64,000 nt of DNA from Halobacillus litoralis (GTDB lineage Bacteria > Bacillota > Bacilli > Bacillales > Halobacillaceae): the NCBI RefSeq assembly GCF_020171725.1, contig NZ_JAIVAJ010000010.1, forward strand, positions 1-64,000, written 5' to 3'. The first letter of the stretch is position 1, and the number at the start of each line of letters is the position of its first letter. Below the pieces are notes generated by a model that saw nothing but the letters and a program-made list of their open reading frames with translations, was not told the DNA's origin and did not search any database. Positions 16,994 to 25,859 of the stretch are shown one piece after another. Both the position numbers and the translations under genes were made by a program.

Positions 16994-17716
16994 TTAAAAC
17001 GGGTTGGTTGCCCACTGAAGCGACTGCTTGATGAAAATACGCTGGTTCAGCTTCAACAGGCTGACCATATATTCAGCCATATCTTCAGGCTGCATAAATT
17101 TGTCTGCGTTCGATTCCTCCAGCTGATCGCCAAAGGCCAGTTCCGTTGCGACGAGGCTCGGGTTCAGGGTTTGCACACGGATATTATTCGGACGGACTTC
17201 CTGCATCAAGGCTTCTGTCATGCCTTGAAGAGCGAATTTGGATCCGCTGTAGGACGAGCTTCCGGCTGTTGCTTTCAAGCCGTTACTGGATGAGATGTTG
17301 ATGATATCTCCGCGGTCTTTTTCCACCATATGAGGAAGCACGGCTCTCGTTACGTGGTAGACGCCGAACACGTTCACTTCAAATGTACGCTTCCATTCGT
17401 CAGGGTCTGATTCAAGCAGGGTACCCTTCGAGCCGATACCTGCATTGTTGATGAGGATATCGGCAGGTCCGATTTCTTTTTTCAATTGCTCGACTGCTTG
17501 ATCGACAGCTTCCAGATCAGAGATGTCGACGGCGGCGACGGATGCTTGTACGCCGTAGCTGCGAACCTCTTCTGCGACTTCGTTCAATGTGCTTTCAGTG
17601 CGGGCGATCAGTCCGATATCGACGCCTTCCCGTGCAAGCTCAAGTACTGTTGCTTTTCCGATGCCACGGCCTGCGCCTGTGACATAAGCGACTTTTCCTT
17701 TAATGTTCTGTCCCAT
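16994..17716 (-). CDS. Short-chain dehydrogenase/reductase (3-ketoacyl-ACP reductase-like)
   Basis: A classical SDR of 240 residues. The NAD(P) loop TGAGRGIG lies at residues 14-21, NNAG near 89, and the catalytic triad is Ser-Tyr-x3-Lys with SSSYSGSKFALQG around 150-160. It resembles FabG/YdaD-type enzymes. It is not linked to fatty-acid genes, so the substrate is unknown. The start ATG follows AGAAAGGATG. Confidence 0.9.
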   Translation of the reverse strand: MGQNIKGKVAYVTGAGRGIGKATVLELAREGVDIGLIARTESTLNEVAEEVRSYGVQASVAAVDISDLEAVDQAVEQLKKEIGPADILINNAGIGSKGTLLESDPDEWKRTFEVNVFGVYHVTRAVLPHMVEKDRGDIINISSSNGLKATAGSSSYSGSKFALQGMTEALMQEVRPNNIRVQTLNPSLVATELAFGDQLEESNADKFMQPEDMAEYMVSLLKLNQRIFIKQSLQWATNPF

Positions 17717-17849
17717 TCTGAATCATCCTTTCTAATTTAAGTGTAGAGCGACTTTCCCGACGAATCAAACGTCATGCTGTTTATTCTTGATTAATTTTCC
17801 ACATCGGTTACGATAGGAAAAGGAGTGAAAAAAAGGAAGGGGCACGTGA

Positions 17850-18311
17850 ATGGAGTACATACAGGAGTTGCGCGCACATGTCGGGACGCGTCCGTTAATT
17901 ATTGTAGGTTCAACGGTGCTGGTCTTTGATGAGGAACAGCGGATTCTTTTTCAACTGAGATCGGATACGTTGGAGTGGGGACTGCCGGGTGGTGCGATGG
18001 AACCTGGCGAGAGCCTGGAGGAAACGGCAGGTCGCGAGCTACGGGAAGAGACAGGACTTGGGGCGGAATCGTTCGAGGCCCTCGGCATCCTCTCTGGTGA
18101 AGACCTTTACTTCCAATATCCGAACGGAGACGAAGTGTATAATGTCATCGCCATCTTCAAAGCGCAACGCGTGCATGGTTCGCTGCGTTCGCAGGACGAT
18201 GAGAGTGAAGACTTGCAATATTTCTCTGTGCACGACCTTCCGAGCCCGCTTGATGAACGAGCAGAAATGGTCATCAAGGAGGCGATTCAATGCAGCGAAT
18301 TATGGTGCTAG
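17850..18311 (+). CDS. NUDIX hydrolase
   Basis: A complete Nudix box G-x5-E-x7-REUxEE-x-GU starts near residue 48, with GAMEPGESLEETAG followed by RELREETGLG. The 153 residues are a single Nudix domain, presumably cleaving a nucleoside-diphosphate-linked substrate in the cytosol. It overlaps the downstream kinase-like gene by 22 bp, indicating co-expression. ATG is preceded by AAGGAAGGGG. Confidence 0.9.
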   Translation: MEYIQELRAHVGTRPLIIVGSTVLVFDEEQRILFQLRSDTLEWGLPGGAMEPGESLEETAGRELREETGLGAESFEALGILSGEDLYFQYPNGDEVYNVIAIFKAQRVHGSLRSQDDESEDLQYFSVHDLPSPLDERAEMVIKEAIQCSELWC

Positions 18312-18805
18312 GAGTCTCGCCTGGGGTGGGGAAATCTACGCTCGCCCGGCAGATCGGAGAAGCGCTGGGCATCGAAACGTATCATTTGGATCGATACTTT
18401 TGGAAGCCTGGCTGGGTGCAGGCATCTGAAGAGGAGTTTGCGGAAAAACAGAGGGAAATCGTCCAGCGTGACCAGTGGGTGATGGACGGAAATTATAATG
18501 GTACATACTCGATTCGAAGTGAAAGAGCGGACACGATCGTCTACCTCGAACGCCCTTTGTCTGTATGCTTAAACCGTGTGTTGAAGCGGTGGTGGACACA
18601 TAGAGGCCAGACGAGAGATGACGTCGGATGTACAGAAAAAATTGAATTTGGATTTTTGAAGTTCATCGTTACGACGTATTACGGTAGAAAGAAAAGGATG
18701 AGAGAGCGATTCCTTACATTTCAACAAGAAGATGTGAAGAAGGAAATCGTCTTACTCCGAAGCCAGCAGGATGTGGAATCATTTTTACACTATTTGAAAG
18801 GGTGA
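18290..18805 (+). CDS. P-loop NTPase, adenylate kinase/FlaR-like
   Basis: The N-terminus MVLGVSPGVGKSTLARQIG contains a Walker A loop (GVSPGVGKST). The pattern HLDRYFWKPGW followed by WVMDGNY and a lysine/arginine-rich lid is typical of the small kinases often annotated as DNA topology modulation protein FlaR. Length 171 residues. AAGGAGG inside the upstream gene lies before the ATG. Substrate is unknown; a nucleotide or small phosphoryl acceptor is likely. Confidence 0.82.
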   Translation: MQRIMVLGVSPGVGKSTLARQIGEALGIETYHLDRYFWKPGWVQASEEEFAEKQREIVQRDQWVMDGNYNGTYSIRSERADTIVYLERPLSVCLNRVLKRWWTHRGQTRDDVGCTEKIEFGFLKFIVTTYYGRKKRMRERFLTFQQEDVKKEIVLLRSQQDVESFLHYLKG

Positions 18806-18809
18806 GTCT

Positions 18810-19064
18810 TTGAATCCAGCAATCAATGGATTGAAGTACTTGTTGTCGAGTAAGAAAACGTTGCTGCACTCTACGTTCGATATGAACGATTATGCGAGAG
18901 TGTCTCACGCGCTTAAGGCAGAGGGAGTTCCGTTTCGTACGGCCTCTTACTCCTCTCCAAGACCGAACGGTGCGGCTTACCAGGACGTCTTGGTGCAGTA
19001 CGACATTTATGTGAAGAAAAAGGATCAGCACCGGGCGACGGAAGCGATCCGGCAAGGAAGGTGA
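18810..19064 (+). CDS. Small hypothetical protein
   Basis: An 84-residue soluble protein beginning with TTG (the codon after GGGTGAGTC). It has the sequence FDMNDYARVSHALKAEGVPF and VQYDIYVKKKDQHRATEAI, suggesting a compact alpha/beta fold like small signal-transducing PII-like or DUF2007 proteins, but I cannot assign it. It lies 4 nt after the kinase-like gene and 6-12 nt before a small membrane protein, so it is part of the same operon. Confidence 0.65.
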   Translation: MNPAINGLKYLLSSKKTLLHSTFDMNDYARVSHALKAEGVPFRTASYSSPRPNGAAYQDVLVQYDIYVKKKDQHRATEAIRQGR

Positions 19065-19076
19065 AGGTTTTTGTCT

Positions 19077-19343
19077 ATGAAAAAGCATGAGAAGTCGCTT
19101 TATAGGTGGAAGAAGATGCGGGAAAAAGGGAAGTGGCGCTATATCGCTATAAATGGATTATTGTTAGCGGGCTCGTTCTTCTTTTTCTTCACGATCCTTC
19201 TAAATCAATTGTTCTCAAATCCAGAACCAATCTCTACTATTCTGATCAGGGCCATAACGTTCGGAACGGCATATGGCATTGTGACATGGGTGATATGGGA
19301 AAATCGATACAAAAAATCCGGGATGGAACAGGAAAGCTCCTAG
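19077..19343 (+). CDS. Small two-helix membrane protein
   Basis: The 88-residue protein has a basic N-terminus (KKHEKSLYRWKKMREKGKWR) and two hydrophobic segments (about residues 25-45 and 57-75). A TTG at 19071 would add two residues. No family recognised. It is the last gene of the NUDIX-led operon and is followed by a terminator. Confidence 0.6.
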   Translation: MKKHEKSLYRWKKMREKGKWRYIAINGLLLAGSFFFFFTILLNQLFSNPEPISTILIRAITFGTAYGIVTWVIWENRYKKSGMEQESS

Positions 19344-19346
19344 TAT

Positions 19347-19374
19347 AAAGTCTGCCAAAGGGCAGGCTTTTTCT
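19347..19374 (+). terminator. Terminator of the NUDIX operon
   Basis: AGTCTGCC pairs with GGCAGGCT (one G-U) across AAAG, followed by TTTTTC. Confidence 0.8.
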
Positions 19375-19484
19375 TATGTGCTCGATTTAGTACTTTGTAT
19401 GCACAACGGGTATATAGGTAAAAATGAAACTAAATTGTCACAGAATATTCGGCTCAAATCTTAGAAATCATCTGAGGAATCTAC

Positions 19485-19517
19485 TATAATAGAAAGTAAA
19501 TGTGAAACAATTCACAA
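19485..19517 (+). promoter_or_regulatory. -10 box and Rex operator upstream of cydDC
   Basis: TATAAT at 19485-19490 is followed by the inverted repeat TGTGAA-ACAA-TTCACA at 19501-19516. This matches the Rex consensus TTGTGAA-N4-TTCACAA with one end mismatch. Rex represses cytochrome bd genes in B. subtilis when the NADH/NAD+ ratio is low. The operator sits at the expected transcription start, so bound Rex would block initiation. The -35 is weak. Confidence 0.8.
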
Positions 19518-19540
19518 TATAAATGAGGAGACATGCTCAT

Positions 19541-21274
19541 ATGAAACATCTCAGTCAGATGGCCTTCGCTCAGCGCAGAGCGACTCTCCTTTTGACGCTC
19601 GCCTCTGTATTAATTGGAGCGGCCATCATCGGTCAGTCTTACTATTTTGTAGCGATTGTGGAACGTATGTTTCTGGATCAAGAGAGCTTTCAGGAAGTTG
19701 TCCCGCTTCTCTTTGGGCTGCTCGCTGTATTGGCGGGAAGGGCGCTGTTCACTTGGCTTCACGGTCGGACGGGCGTTTCAATGGCTGCTTATGCGAAGAG
19801 TGAGTTCCGGAAGCGGATCATTCATAAATTTTCGAAGAACCCGGTACAGGCCTCTTTAGAAGGTCAGTCGGGAAGGAAAGTCAGTGTATTGATGGATTCA
19901 GTCGATGAAGTGGATGGCTACTTCAGCCAGTACATCCCGCAAATGATCTCAACGGCCGTCGTCCCTTTGATGATACTCGTCGTCGTGTTCACCCACCACA
20001 TCAGTTCAGGCATCATCATGTTGATCACGGCACCGTTCATCCCGTTTTTCATGGCGATTGTCGGCGTGATGACAAAGAAGAAATCGGAAGAGCAGATGGA
20101 GAAGATGTCAGCTTTCTCCGGTCGTTTTCTGGACACCCTTCAAGGGTTAACCACACTGAAGCTGTTCGGTCGGTCTAAAAAACAGCGGGACACGATTGAA
20201 GAAAGCAGTCTCGGCTTCCGTGATGCCACAATGGATGTCCTGAAAGTGGCGTTCACCTCTTCCTTGATGCTGGAGTTTATTTCGATGCTCAGTATCGGAA
20301 TTATCGCCCTGGAAATCGCCATCCGTCTCGTGGTTTATGAAAGCATTCCATTTTTCTCCGCCTTCTTCATTCTCGTCCTTGCTCCTGAATTCTACCTGAC
20401 ACTGAAGGAATTCGGCAGTGCCTTCCACGCAGGAAGAGGCAGCTCTGGAGCCGCGAAGCAGCTCGTGGAGGAGTTGGAGAGAGAGGATCAATCGATGGAA
20501 TGGGGGCAGAAAGCAATCGAAGGAAGTCAGCCTCCTGCCTTAGAGCTAGATGGCGTAACGTTTGCCTACAAAAAGGGGCAGACCTTTCAGCTTCAGGAGC
20601 TCCATGCGGTCATGCCAGCGAATGCGGATGTTGCCATTGTCGGCCGCAGCGGGTCGGGGAAATCGACACTCCTGAACTTGATCGCCGGCTTAATGAAGCC
20701 GGACGAGGGGACGGTTAGGATCAATGGTCTTCCGCTGAATGAGTATGCGGAGCGGGAGTGGTTCGACCGAGTCAGTTACATTTCCCAGCACCCTTACGTC
20801 TTTGCGGGAACCATTGAAGACAATATTGCAATCGGTGGCAGAGGCGCCCATACACGGGAAGAAGTCGAACGTGCAGCCGAGAAGGCAGGCATTGCCGAAC
20901 TGGTTGAATCACTGGAATATGGATACGATACGCCTGTCGGTGAAGCGGGGAGAGGCTTGTCAGGTGGAGAGAAGCAGCGCCTTGCCATCGCACGCGCCTT
21001 CTTGAAGCGACCGTCGGTGATCCTGTTCGATGAACCGACAACCGGACTAGATTTGAAGACCGAGCAGATACTGCAGTCCTCAATCGAAGAACTGTCGAAG
21101 ACGTCAACGGTCATCACCGTCGCTCACCGCCTTCACACAATCAGGAATGCCGACCAGATCCTGTTCCTCGAGGACGGGAAACTGGTCGGGCAGGGCACGC
21201 ATGAAGAACTGCTTCAAACGACCGAAGCCTACCGCAGAATGGTTCATGTCCAGCAAGGAGGGGATTCAGCATGA
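19541..21274 (+). CDS. cydD: ABC exporter subunit CydD (cysteine/glutathione, cytochrome bd assembly)
   Basis: CydDC is a heterodimeric membrane exporter of thiols needed for cytochrome bd assembly. About six transmembrane helices span the first 300 residues. An ABC ATPase domain follows with Walker A GRSGSGKSTL, signature LSGGEKQRLAIARAF, Walker B VILFDEPT and the H-loop AHRL. GAGGAG is placed 10 nt before the ATG at 19541; an in-frame ATG at 19523 overlaps that ribosome site. It overlaps cydC by 4 bp. cydAB are not in this window. Confidence 0.92.
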   Translation: MKHLSQMAFAQRRATLLLTLASVLIGAAIIGQSYYFVAIVERMFLDQESFQEVVPLLFGLLAVLAGRALFTWLHGRTGVSMAAYAKSEFRKRIIHKFSKNPVQASLEGQSGRKVSVLMDSVDEVDGYFSQYIPQMISTAVVPLMILVVVFTHHISSGIIMLITAPFIPFFMAIVGVMTKKKSEEQMEKMSAFSGRFLDTLQGLTTLKLFGRSKKQRDTIEESSLGFRDATMDVLKVAFTSSLMLEFISMLSIGIIALEIAIRLVVYESIPFFSAFFILVLAPEFYLTLKEFGSAFHAGRGSSGAAKQLVEELEREDQSMEWGQKAIEGSQPPALELDGVTFAYKKGQTFQLQELHAVMPANADVAIVGRSGSGKSTLLNLIAGLMKPDEGTVRINGLPLNEYAEREWFDRVSYISQHPYVFAGTIEDNIAIGGRGAHTREEVERAAEKAGIAELVESLEYGYDTPVGEAGRGLSGGEKQRLAIARAFLKRPSVILFDEPTTGLDLKTEQILQSSIEELSKTSTVITVAHRLHTIRNADQILFLEDGKLVGQGTHEELLQTTEAYRRMVHVQQGGDSA

Positions 21275-22980
21275 AAGAACTCGCATCCGTCATGAAAATC
21301 ATTACCCTTGAGAAAAAAGACATCTGGTTGTCGATCGTCTTCGGATTTCTCGCCGGCATCGCAGCGGTCGGACTGTTCGGTTCGAGTGGTTATCTCATAT
21401 CACGTGCGGCCCTCGTCCCGCCTTTGTATGCACTGACCGTACTCATTGCATTTCTGAAGCTGTTCGGATTCGCGCGGGCACTCGGACGCTATGCCGAGCG
21501 CTACTATTCCCACCGCGCCACCTTTACGATGCTCAGCAACATCCGACTTGCTTTTTATAAAAAAATAGAACCGCACGCACCACGCATTTTTCAGAAGTAC
21601 CGAAGCGGGGATTTACTTTCGAGAATTGTAGGGGATGTAGAGAGTCTGCAGAACTTCTTCCTCCGTGTCTATTACCCGCCCGTTGTGATGGTGGTCATCT
21701 TCCTTGCGACCATCGTCTTTACAACGATTTTCTCGTGGGCTGTTGCGCTCGTCTTATTCGTCGGCCTTCTGCTGACCGGGTTGATCATTCCGTTCTTATT
21801 TGCGCTCCGTCAACGGAAACTGGAGAACGAAATCCGCGAAGCGAGAGGGCATCTATCAACGGATGTGACCGAGTTTCTTTATGGCTTCCGAGATTTGAAA
21901 ATCTATCAGCAGCTCGAAGATAAAGAAGAACAGCTCGAATCGTCGGCAGCGACGTATATCCACGAGCAGGAACGACAGGGGAAGCAGATGGTCTACAGTC
22001 AATCCGTGAACACCCTTGCGACACTGATCGTTTCCTGGGTCGTAACAGGACTTGGGGCTTACCTTGTAGGCTCCGGAGACTTGAACGGGTTGTTTCTGGC
22101 GATGCTCGTCATGATCAGCTTGACCGTTTTTGAAAATGCCGCCCCGATGGCGGTGCTTCCGCGTCACTTAGATGACAGCCGGAGGGCATCGAAGCGCTTG
22201 TTCCATTTGGAGGAAGCGGTCGAGGAAAGCGAGGAAACCGAACCGTTATCCGGTAACGCTCCATACGGATACCGGTTCGATCACGTGTCCTTCCGTTACG
22301 AGGAAGCCTCCCGTCCTTCGCTCGACGACGTCTCAATCGAGCTCGCCCCCGGCACAAAAACAGCTGTCGTCGGTCCCAGTGGGTCGGGTAAATCGACGCT
22401 TATGCAGCTCTTGTTGAAGGTGTACCCACAGACAGTAGGGGACGTGACACTGGACGGAAAACCACTCGCCAAGGTTGATGAGGAAGACCTTTGGAGTCAG
22501 GCGAATGTCGTGTTACAGGAGAATCACTTTTTCTACGGAACGATTCGGGATAACTTGTCACTCGCCAAAGACGACGTGTCAGATGAAGAGATGACGGAAG
22601 CTTTAGCCAAGGCCGAGCTTGCCGCCTTTTCTCTGGATGATGAAGTCTTCGAGCGCGGTGAGAATCTATCGGGAGGCGAGAAGCAGCGTCTCGCGATGGC
22701 GCGGGCACTGCTGCGTAACGAGCGCTTATGGCTTCTCGATGAGCCAACCTCGTCTATTGATGCGTTGACCGAGCAGAGTCTGTACCGTCACTTGTTCGAG
22801 CAGGCAAAGGACGATACGCTCGTCCTGATCAGTCACAGATTGACGGGCCTTGAGCAAATGGACCAAATCATCGTCATGGAGCAGGGGAAGGTCGTGGAGA
22901 CGGGAACCTATGATGAATTGATGGCGCAGCAAGGCTATTTCTATCAAATGAAACAAATCGAAAAAAGTGTATTTGGATAA
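21271..22980 (+). CDS. cydC: ABC exporter subunit CydC
   Basis: The partner half-transporter of CydD, with 569 residues. The N-terminal membrane domain includes the typical FARALGRYAERYYSHRATF segment, which identifies CydC. The ATPase domain has Walker A GPSGSGKSTL, signature LSGGEKQRLAMARAL, Walker B LLDEPTSSID and ISHRL. It starts with ATGA overlapping the cydD stop, and a terminator follows directly. Confidence 0.93.
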   Translation: MKELASVMKIITLEKKDIWLSIVFGFLAGIAAVGLFGSSGYLISRAALVPPLYALTVLIAFLKLFGFARALGRYAERYYSHRATFTMLSNIRLAFYKKIEPHAPRIFQKYRSGDLLSRIVGDVESLQNFFLRVYYPPVVMVVIFLATIVFTTIFSWAVALVLFVGLLLTGLIIPFLFALRQRKLENEIREARGHLSTDVTEFLYGFRDLKIYQQLEDKEEQLESSAATYIHEQERQGKQMVYSQSVNTLATLIVSWVVTGLGAYLVGSGDLNGLFLAMLVMISLTVFENAAPMAVLPRHLDDSRRASKRLFHLEEAVEESEETEPLSGNAPYGYRFDHVSFRYEEASRPSLDDVSIELAPGTKTAVVGPSGSGKSTLMQLLLKVYPQTVGDVTLDGKPLAKVDEEDLWSQANVVLQENHFFYGTIRDNLSLAKDDVSDEEMTEALAKAELAAFSLDDEVFERGENLSGGEKQRLAMARALLRNERLWLLDEPTSSIDALTEQSLYRHLFEQAKDDTLVLISHRLTGLEQMDQIIVMEQGKVVETGTYDELMAQQGYFYQMKQIEKSVFG

Positions 22981-22984
22981 AAAG

Positions 22985-23022
22985 AAACCACCTTTCATGC
23001 GGGACATGGGAGGTGGTTTTTG
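22985..23022 (+). terminator. Terminator after cydC
   Basis: AACCACCT and AGGTGGTT form a stem, extended inside by CATG/CATG pairing, followed by TTTT. Confidence 0.85.
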
Positions 23023-23051
23023 TATGATGAGATAAGACCAGAGACATTCAA

Positions 23052-23399
23052 TCAGTAGTAATACGGGTACGGACCGTAGTAGGGGTAAGGGGCATAATAC
23101 GGATACGGGCGGACGAACGGCAGCAACGCAAGGGATGTAAGGGCGGCGACAGGGAAGAATCCTGGGCGGAATCTGCGATAGCCCCAGCGGCCGAATTGGC
23201 GGTCCTCTGATTGCCCCTCTTGCCCTTCGACGGTCTCACTGACCATCATTTCGATTTTGTCCTTCGTGACGTCTGTGATGATCCCATCGACTTGGCGCCC
23301 ATCATTCAATTGAATGACGACATAATAATTCTTGTAGTTGACGCACTGACTGTGTGTCGGATTTTGAACACTGTGGGACGTGTTCCTTTCGTTTGTCAT
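23052..23399 (-). CDS. Hypothetical protein with Pro-Tyr-rich tail
   Basis: The 115-residue protein has an N-terminal domain with the strand-rich segment NYYVVIQLNDGRQVDGIITD, like an Sm/Lsm-type small beta-barrel. A hydrophobic stretch (FFPVAALTSLALLPF, about residues 81-95) follows, and the end repeats PYPYY four times. Such Tyr/Pro tails occur in spore-coat and surface proteins of bacilli, so a spore-related role is possible but not shown. GAGGAG lies 8 nt before the ATG. Confidence 0.7.
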   Translation of the reverse strand: MTNERNTSHSVQNPTHSQCVNYKNYYVVIQLNDGRQVDGIITDVTKDKIEMMVSETVEGQEGQSEDRQFGRWGYRRFRPGFFPVAALTSLALLPFVRPYPYYAPYPYYGPYPYYY

Positions 23400-23512
23400 A
23401 AGATCAACTCCTCACCACCCATGATATTCACCCAGTTCCTTTTTGTTACTCCTTGAAAGCGCTATTTATTTATTAGAAAATTTAGTAAAATGGAAGAAAG
23501 GAGGAAATGGCT

Positions 23513-24421
23513 ATGAGAGAAGTGCGAATCATTGACGGGTACGATATGGGATTTCCGGGACGGACGGGTACATATGTCTTGCAGGAAGAGAAGACGACGC
23601 TTGTAGAAACAGGTCCGAGTCCATCGGTACCTCATATCATAAAGGGTCTTCAGGAGCTGGGAATCGCTGCTGAAGATGTGGAACACATTGTATTGACTCA
23701 CATCCATTTGGATCATGCAGGAGGCGCGGGACTTCTGTTGAAGGAATGTCCGAATGCCACGATTTACGTTCACGAGCGGGGTCTTCGTCACCTCGCAGAT
23801 CCCTCAAGACTCGAGAAAGGTGCCAGGGCGGTGTACGGGGAGACATTTGACGACTTATTCGCTCCCATCCTTCCGATTCCTAAGGAGAAACTGGTTGCCG
23901 TGACAGAAGGAGATACATTATCGATTGGCGAGGATCGGATGCTGACCTTTTATGATACGCCTGGGCATGCCAAGCATCATCTAGCGATTCACGACTCAGC
24001 CACCAACGGTCTTTTTGTGGGGGACACAGCGGGGATCCAGTATCATCAGACCGAAGACTGCGGCGTCACCTTTTATTTGCCGACGACGTCTCCGAATCAA
24101 TTCGATCCGGAGGCGATGCACCATTCGATCGACCGCTTTGAAAAGATGAAACCGGATTACCTGTTCTTCGGTCACTACGGAACCTGCGGCAAGCCGACTC
24201 TTGCGCTCGAGGAAGTGCGCCGTTGGATTCCTGTATTTGTTGATGAAGCGGAGCAGAGTGAAAGCATGGAAGAAGTAGAGGAGAATCTGTTCGAGCGCGT
24301 GTCCACTCATCTAAAGGATCTCGGCGTTCCGGATGGTCACCGTGTTTATCCGTTGCTGAAGCTCGATATGAAGGTCTGTGCCATGGGACTGGTCGATTAT
24401 TTGAAAAGGAAGAACCGGTAG
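23513..24421 (+). CDS. MBL-fold metallo-hydrolase
   Basis: The metallo-beta-lactamase motif THIHLDHAGG is present near residue 64. Further metal ligands lie in DTPGHAKHH and FVGDT, and a late FFGHYG supplies the last His. The 302-residue protein is probably a cytosolic hydrolase or thioesterase of unknown substrate. Two in-frame ATGs exist; AGGAGG is too close to the first (23507), so I used 23513. The next gene begins at the base after its stop. Confidence 0.88.
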   Translation: MREVRIIDGYDMGFPGRTGTYVLQEEKTTLVETGPSPSVPHIIKGLQELGIAAEDVEHIVLTHIHLDHAGGAGLLLKECPNATIYVHERGLRHLADPSRLEKGARAVYGETFDDLFAPILPIPKEKLVAVTEGDTLSIGEDRMLTFYDTPGHAKHHLAIHDSATNGLFVGDTAGIQYHQTEDCGVTFYLPTTSPNQFDPEAMHHSIDRFEKMKPDYLFFGHYGTCGKPTLALEEVRRWIPVFVDEAEQSESMEEVEENLFERVSTHLKDLGVPDGHRVYPLLKLDMKVCAMGLVDYLKRKNR

Positions 24422-24976
24422 ATGGGGCGAACAGACGAATTCCGCTTTAAAACGAAGGATCAGCGTTACGTCCTCATCCGTACCGCCGTGGCAGAGGATG
24501 CCGAACAGGTCCTCGACTTAACCAATGAGGTGATCCGCACATCTGCGTACCTTTTAACGACCGAGGAGGAATTTAAGTTGTCCGTCGAAACGGAGCGGGA
24601 CTTGCTGGACAGTCTTCTCGTGTCTGAAGGAAGCCTTGCGCTTGTTGCAGAATGCGAGGGTGAGATTGCCGGATTCTTAGATTTTCACAACGGTCGGAAG
24701 AAGCGGAACAAGCATCAGGGAAGCTTCGGCATGAGCGTGCTTCCTGCATACAGAGGTCACGGGATCGGCAAAGCCCTCCTACAGCAATTGATGCACTGGG
24801 CAGAAGGGAGCCCGCTGATCGAGAAGGTGTCGCTCGAGGTCTTTTCCAAGAACAGACCTGCGATATCGCTGTACGAGAGGGAAGGCTTCATAGAGGAAGG
24901 GCGGAAGAGGGAAGCCGTGAAGCTTGGAGAAAGCTTGTACGATGACCTTCTCATCATGGCTCGTTCTACCAAATAA
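24422..24976 (+). CDS. GNAT-family N-acetyltransferase
   Basis: Acetyl-CoA-binding motif A reads GMSVLPAYRGHGIGKALLQQL (about residues 101-121), and motif B is EKVSLEVFSKNRPAISLYEREGF. These features resemble RimI/SpeG-type acetyltransferases. The ATG directly follows the stop of the MBL gene, so translation is coupled and the two enzymes may share a pathway. Substrate unknown. Confidence 0.88.
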   Translation: MGRTDEFRFKTKDQRYVLIRTAVAEDAEQVLDLTNEVIRTSAYLLTTEEEFKLSVETERDLLDSLLVSEGSLALVAECEGEIAGFLDFHNGRKKRNKHQGSFGMSVLPAYRGHGIGKALLQQLMHWAEGSPLIEKVSLEVFSKNRPAISLYEREGFIEEGRKREAVKLGESLYDDLLIMARSTK

Positions 24977-25024
24977 AAAAAGCAGGGAGAAACGAGTGGA
25001 TCATTCCGTTTCTCCCTGCTTTTC
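24974..25024. terminator. Bidirectional terminator
   Basis: AGCAGGGAGAAACG and CGTTTCTCCCTGCT form a perfect 14-bp stem, with an A run on the left and TTTTCT on the right. It serves the convergent acetyltransferase genes. Confidence 0.9.
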
Positions 25025-25034
25025 TCATAAAATA

Positions 25035-25859
25035 TTAGAGCTGCTTGTACCACATGTTCATGTCTTCAATTCCCGTGCCGATCATGCTGTTTTGGACGAG
25101 GCATCCTCCGAAGGAAAAGCCGTGTTGAGCGGCTACGATATTCATCCCCATCGAAATCGCCCTCGTATAGGTGAACATCGTCTGAACACCAAGCTCGTTC
25201 ATTTTTCGTTCGAGCATCGGGTACTGCCTGGAAAGGAGTCCTTTTCCGCGGTGGTCAGGCGACGTTGCGCAGTCAGTGAATTCGGCCGCGTTAAAATCTG
25301 TGAATACATCAGCCGAGCAGGCGCTTACGAGTTCATCTCCGAAATAAATTAAGGAGAAGTACACGTCATCATCCATCATCTGCACAATATACTCAGGGTC
25401 ATCGATCGGTGTCGGATACGTATCAAAAATCGTGCTGTAGAACGCTGCCATATCCTCTGCATGGGCTTTCGTTCCCCACACCATCTGATAGCCTTCAGGT
25501 AAAGGCTTAGAGCTTGGGGACGTAATGTTCATCTCCCTTACTTGGGTGATGACATTGTCAGGGTCGGGTTGATTTCGTTCTGCATCCAAAAACTTCGCGT
25601 ACACCTTGGCATCTTCACCTTGGAAGAAGCCTTTGATTTCAGCCTCCATATGAAAGGAGAGGTCTTCAAGCGTCTGTTCATCACCAGCTCTTACGTAGGC
25701 AATCACTTTGTCACAGTTCTTATCTGCCGCAATTTCCTCCAGTTCATTCATTTGTTCCTCATTCATCTCTGCTGGCAGATCGTACAGCTTGATCCGTTGA
25801 CTGATCGTTTCTACATGAAAATAATCTTTCTCCATAAGGGCTTTTGTGCTTAACACCAT
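25035..25859 (-). CDS. ablB: Beta-lysine N6-acetyltransferase (AblB/YodP-like)
   Basis: The 274-residue protein has an N-terminal helical domain and a C-terminal GNAT domain. GNAT features are AEFTDCATSPDHRGKGLLSR and, near the end, ISMGMNIVAAQHGFSFGGCLVQN, then GTGIEDMNMWYKQL. This arrangement and the MNxWYK terminus are characteristic of AblB/YodP. In methanogens and some bacilli these acetylate beta-lysine to make the osmolyte N-epsilon-acetyl-beta-lysine. The partner lysine 2,3-aminomutase gene ablA is not next to it, so the pathway link is inferred. Confidence 0.78.
   Translation of the reverse strand: MVLSTKALMEKDYFHVETISQRIKLYDLPAEMNEEQMNELEEIAADKNCDKVIAYVRAGDEQTLEDLSFHMEAEIKGFFQGEDAKVYAKFLDAERNQPDPDNVITQVREMNITSPSSKPLPEGYQMVWGTKAHAEDMAAFYSTIFDTYPTPIDDPEYIVQMMDDDVYFSLIYFGDELVSACSADVFTDFNAAEFTDCATSPDHRGKGLLSRQYPMLERKMNELGVQTMFTYTRAISMGMNIVAAQHGFSFGGCLVQNSMIGTGIEDMNMWYKQL

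Noticed and set aside
19425..19453. Second sigma-W-like promoter before cydD
   Set aside because: TGAAAC is present but the -10 reads CGGC with 19-bp spacing, so it fails the consensus.
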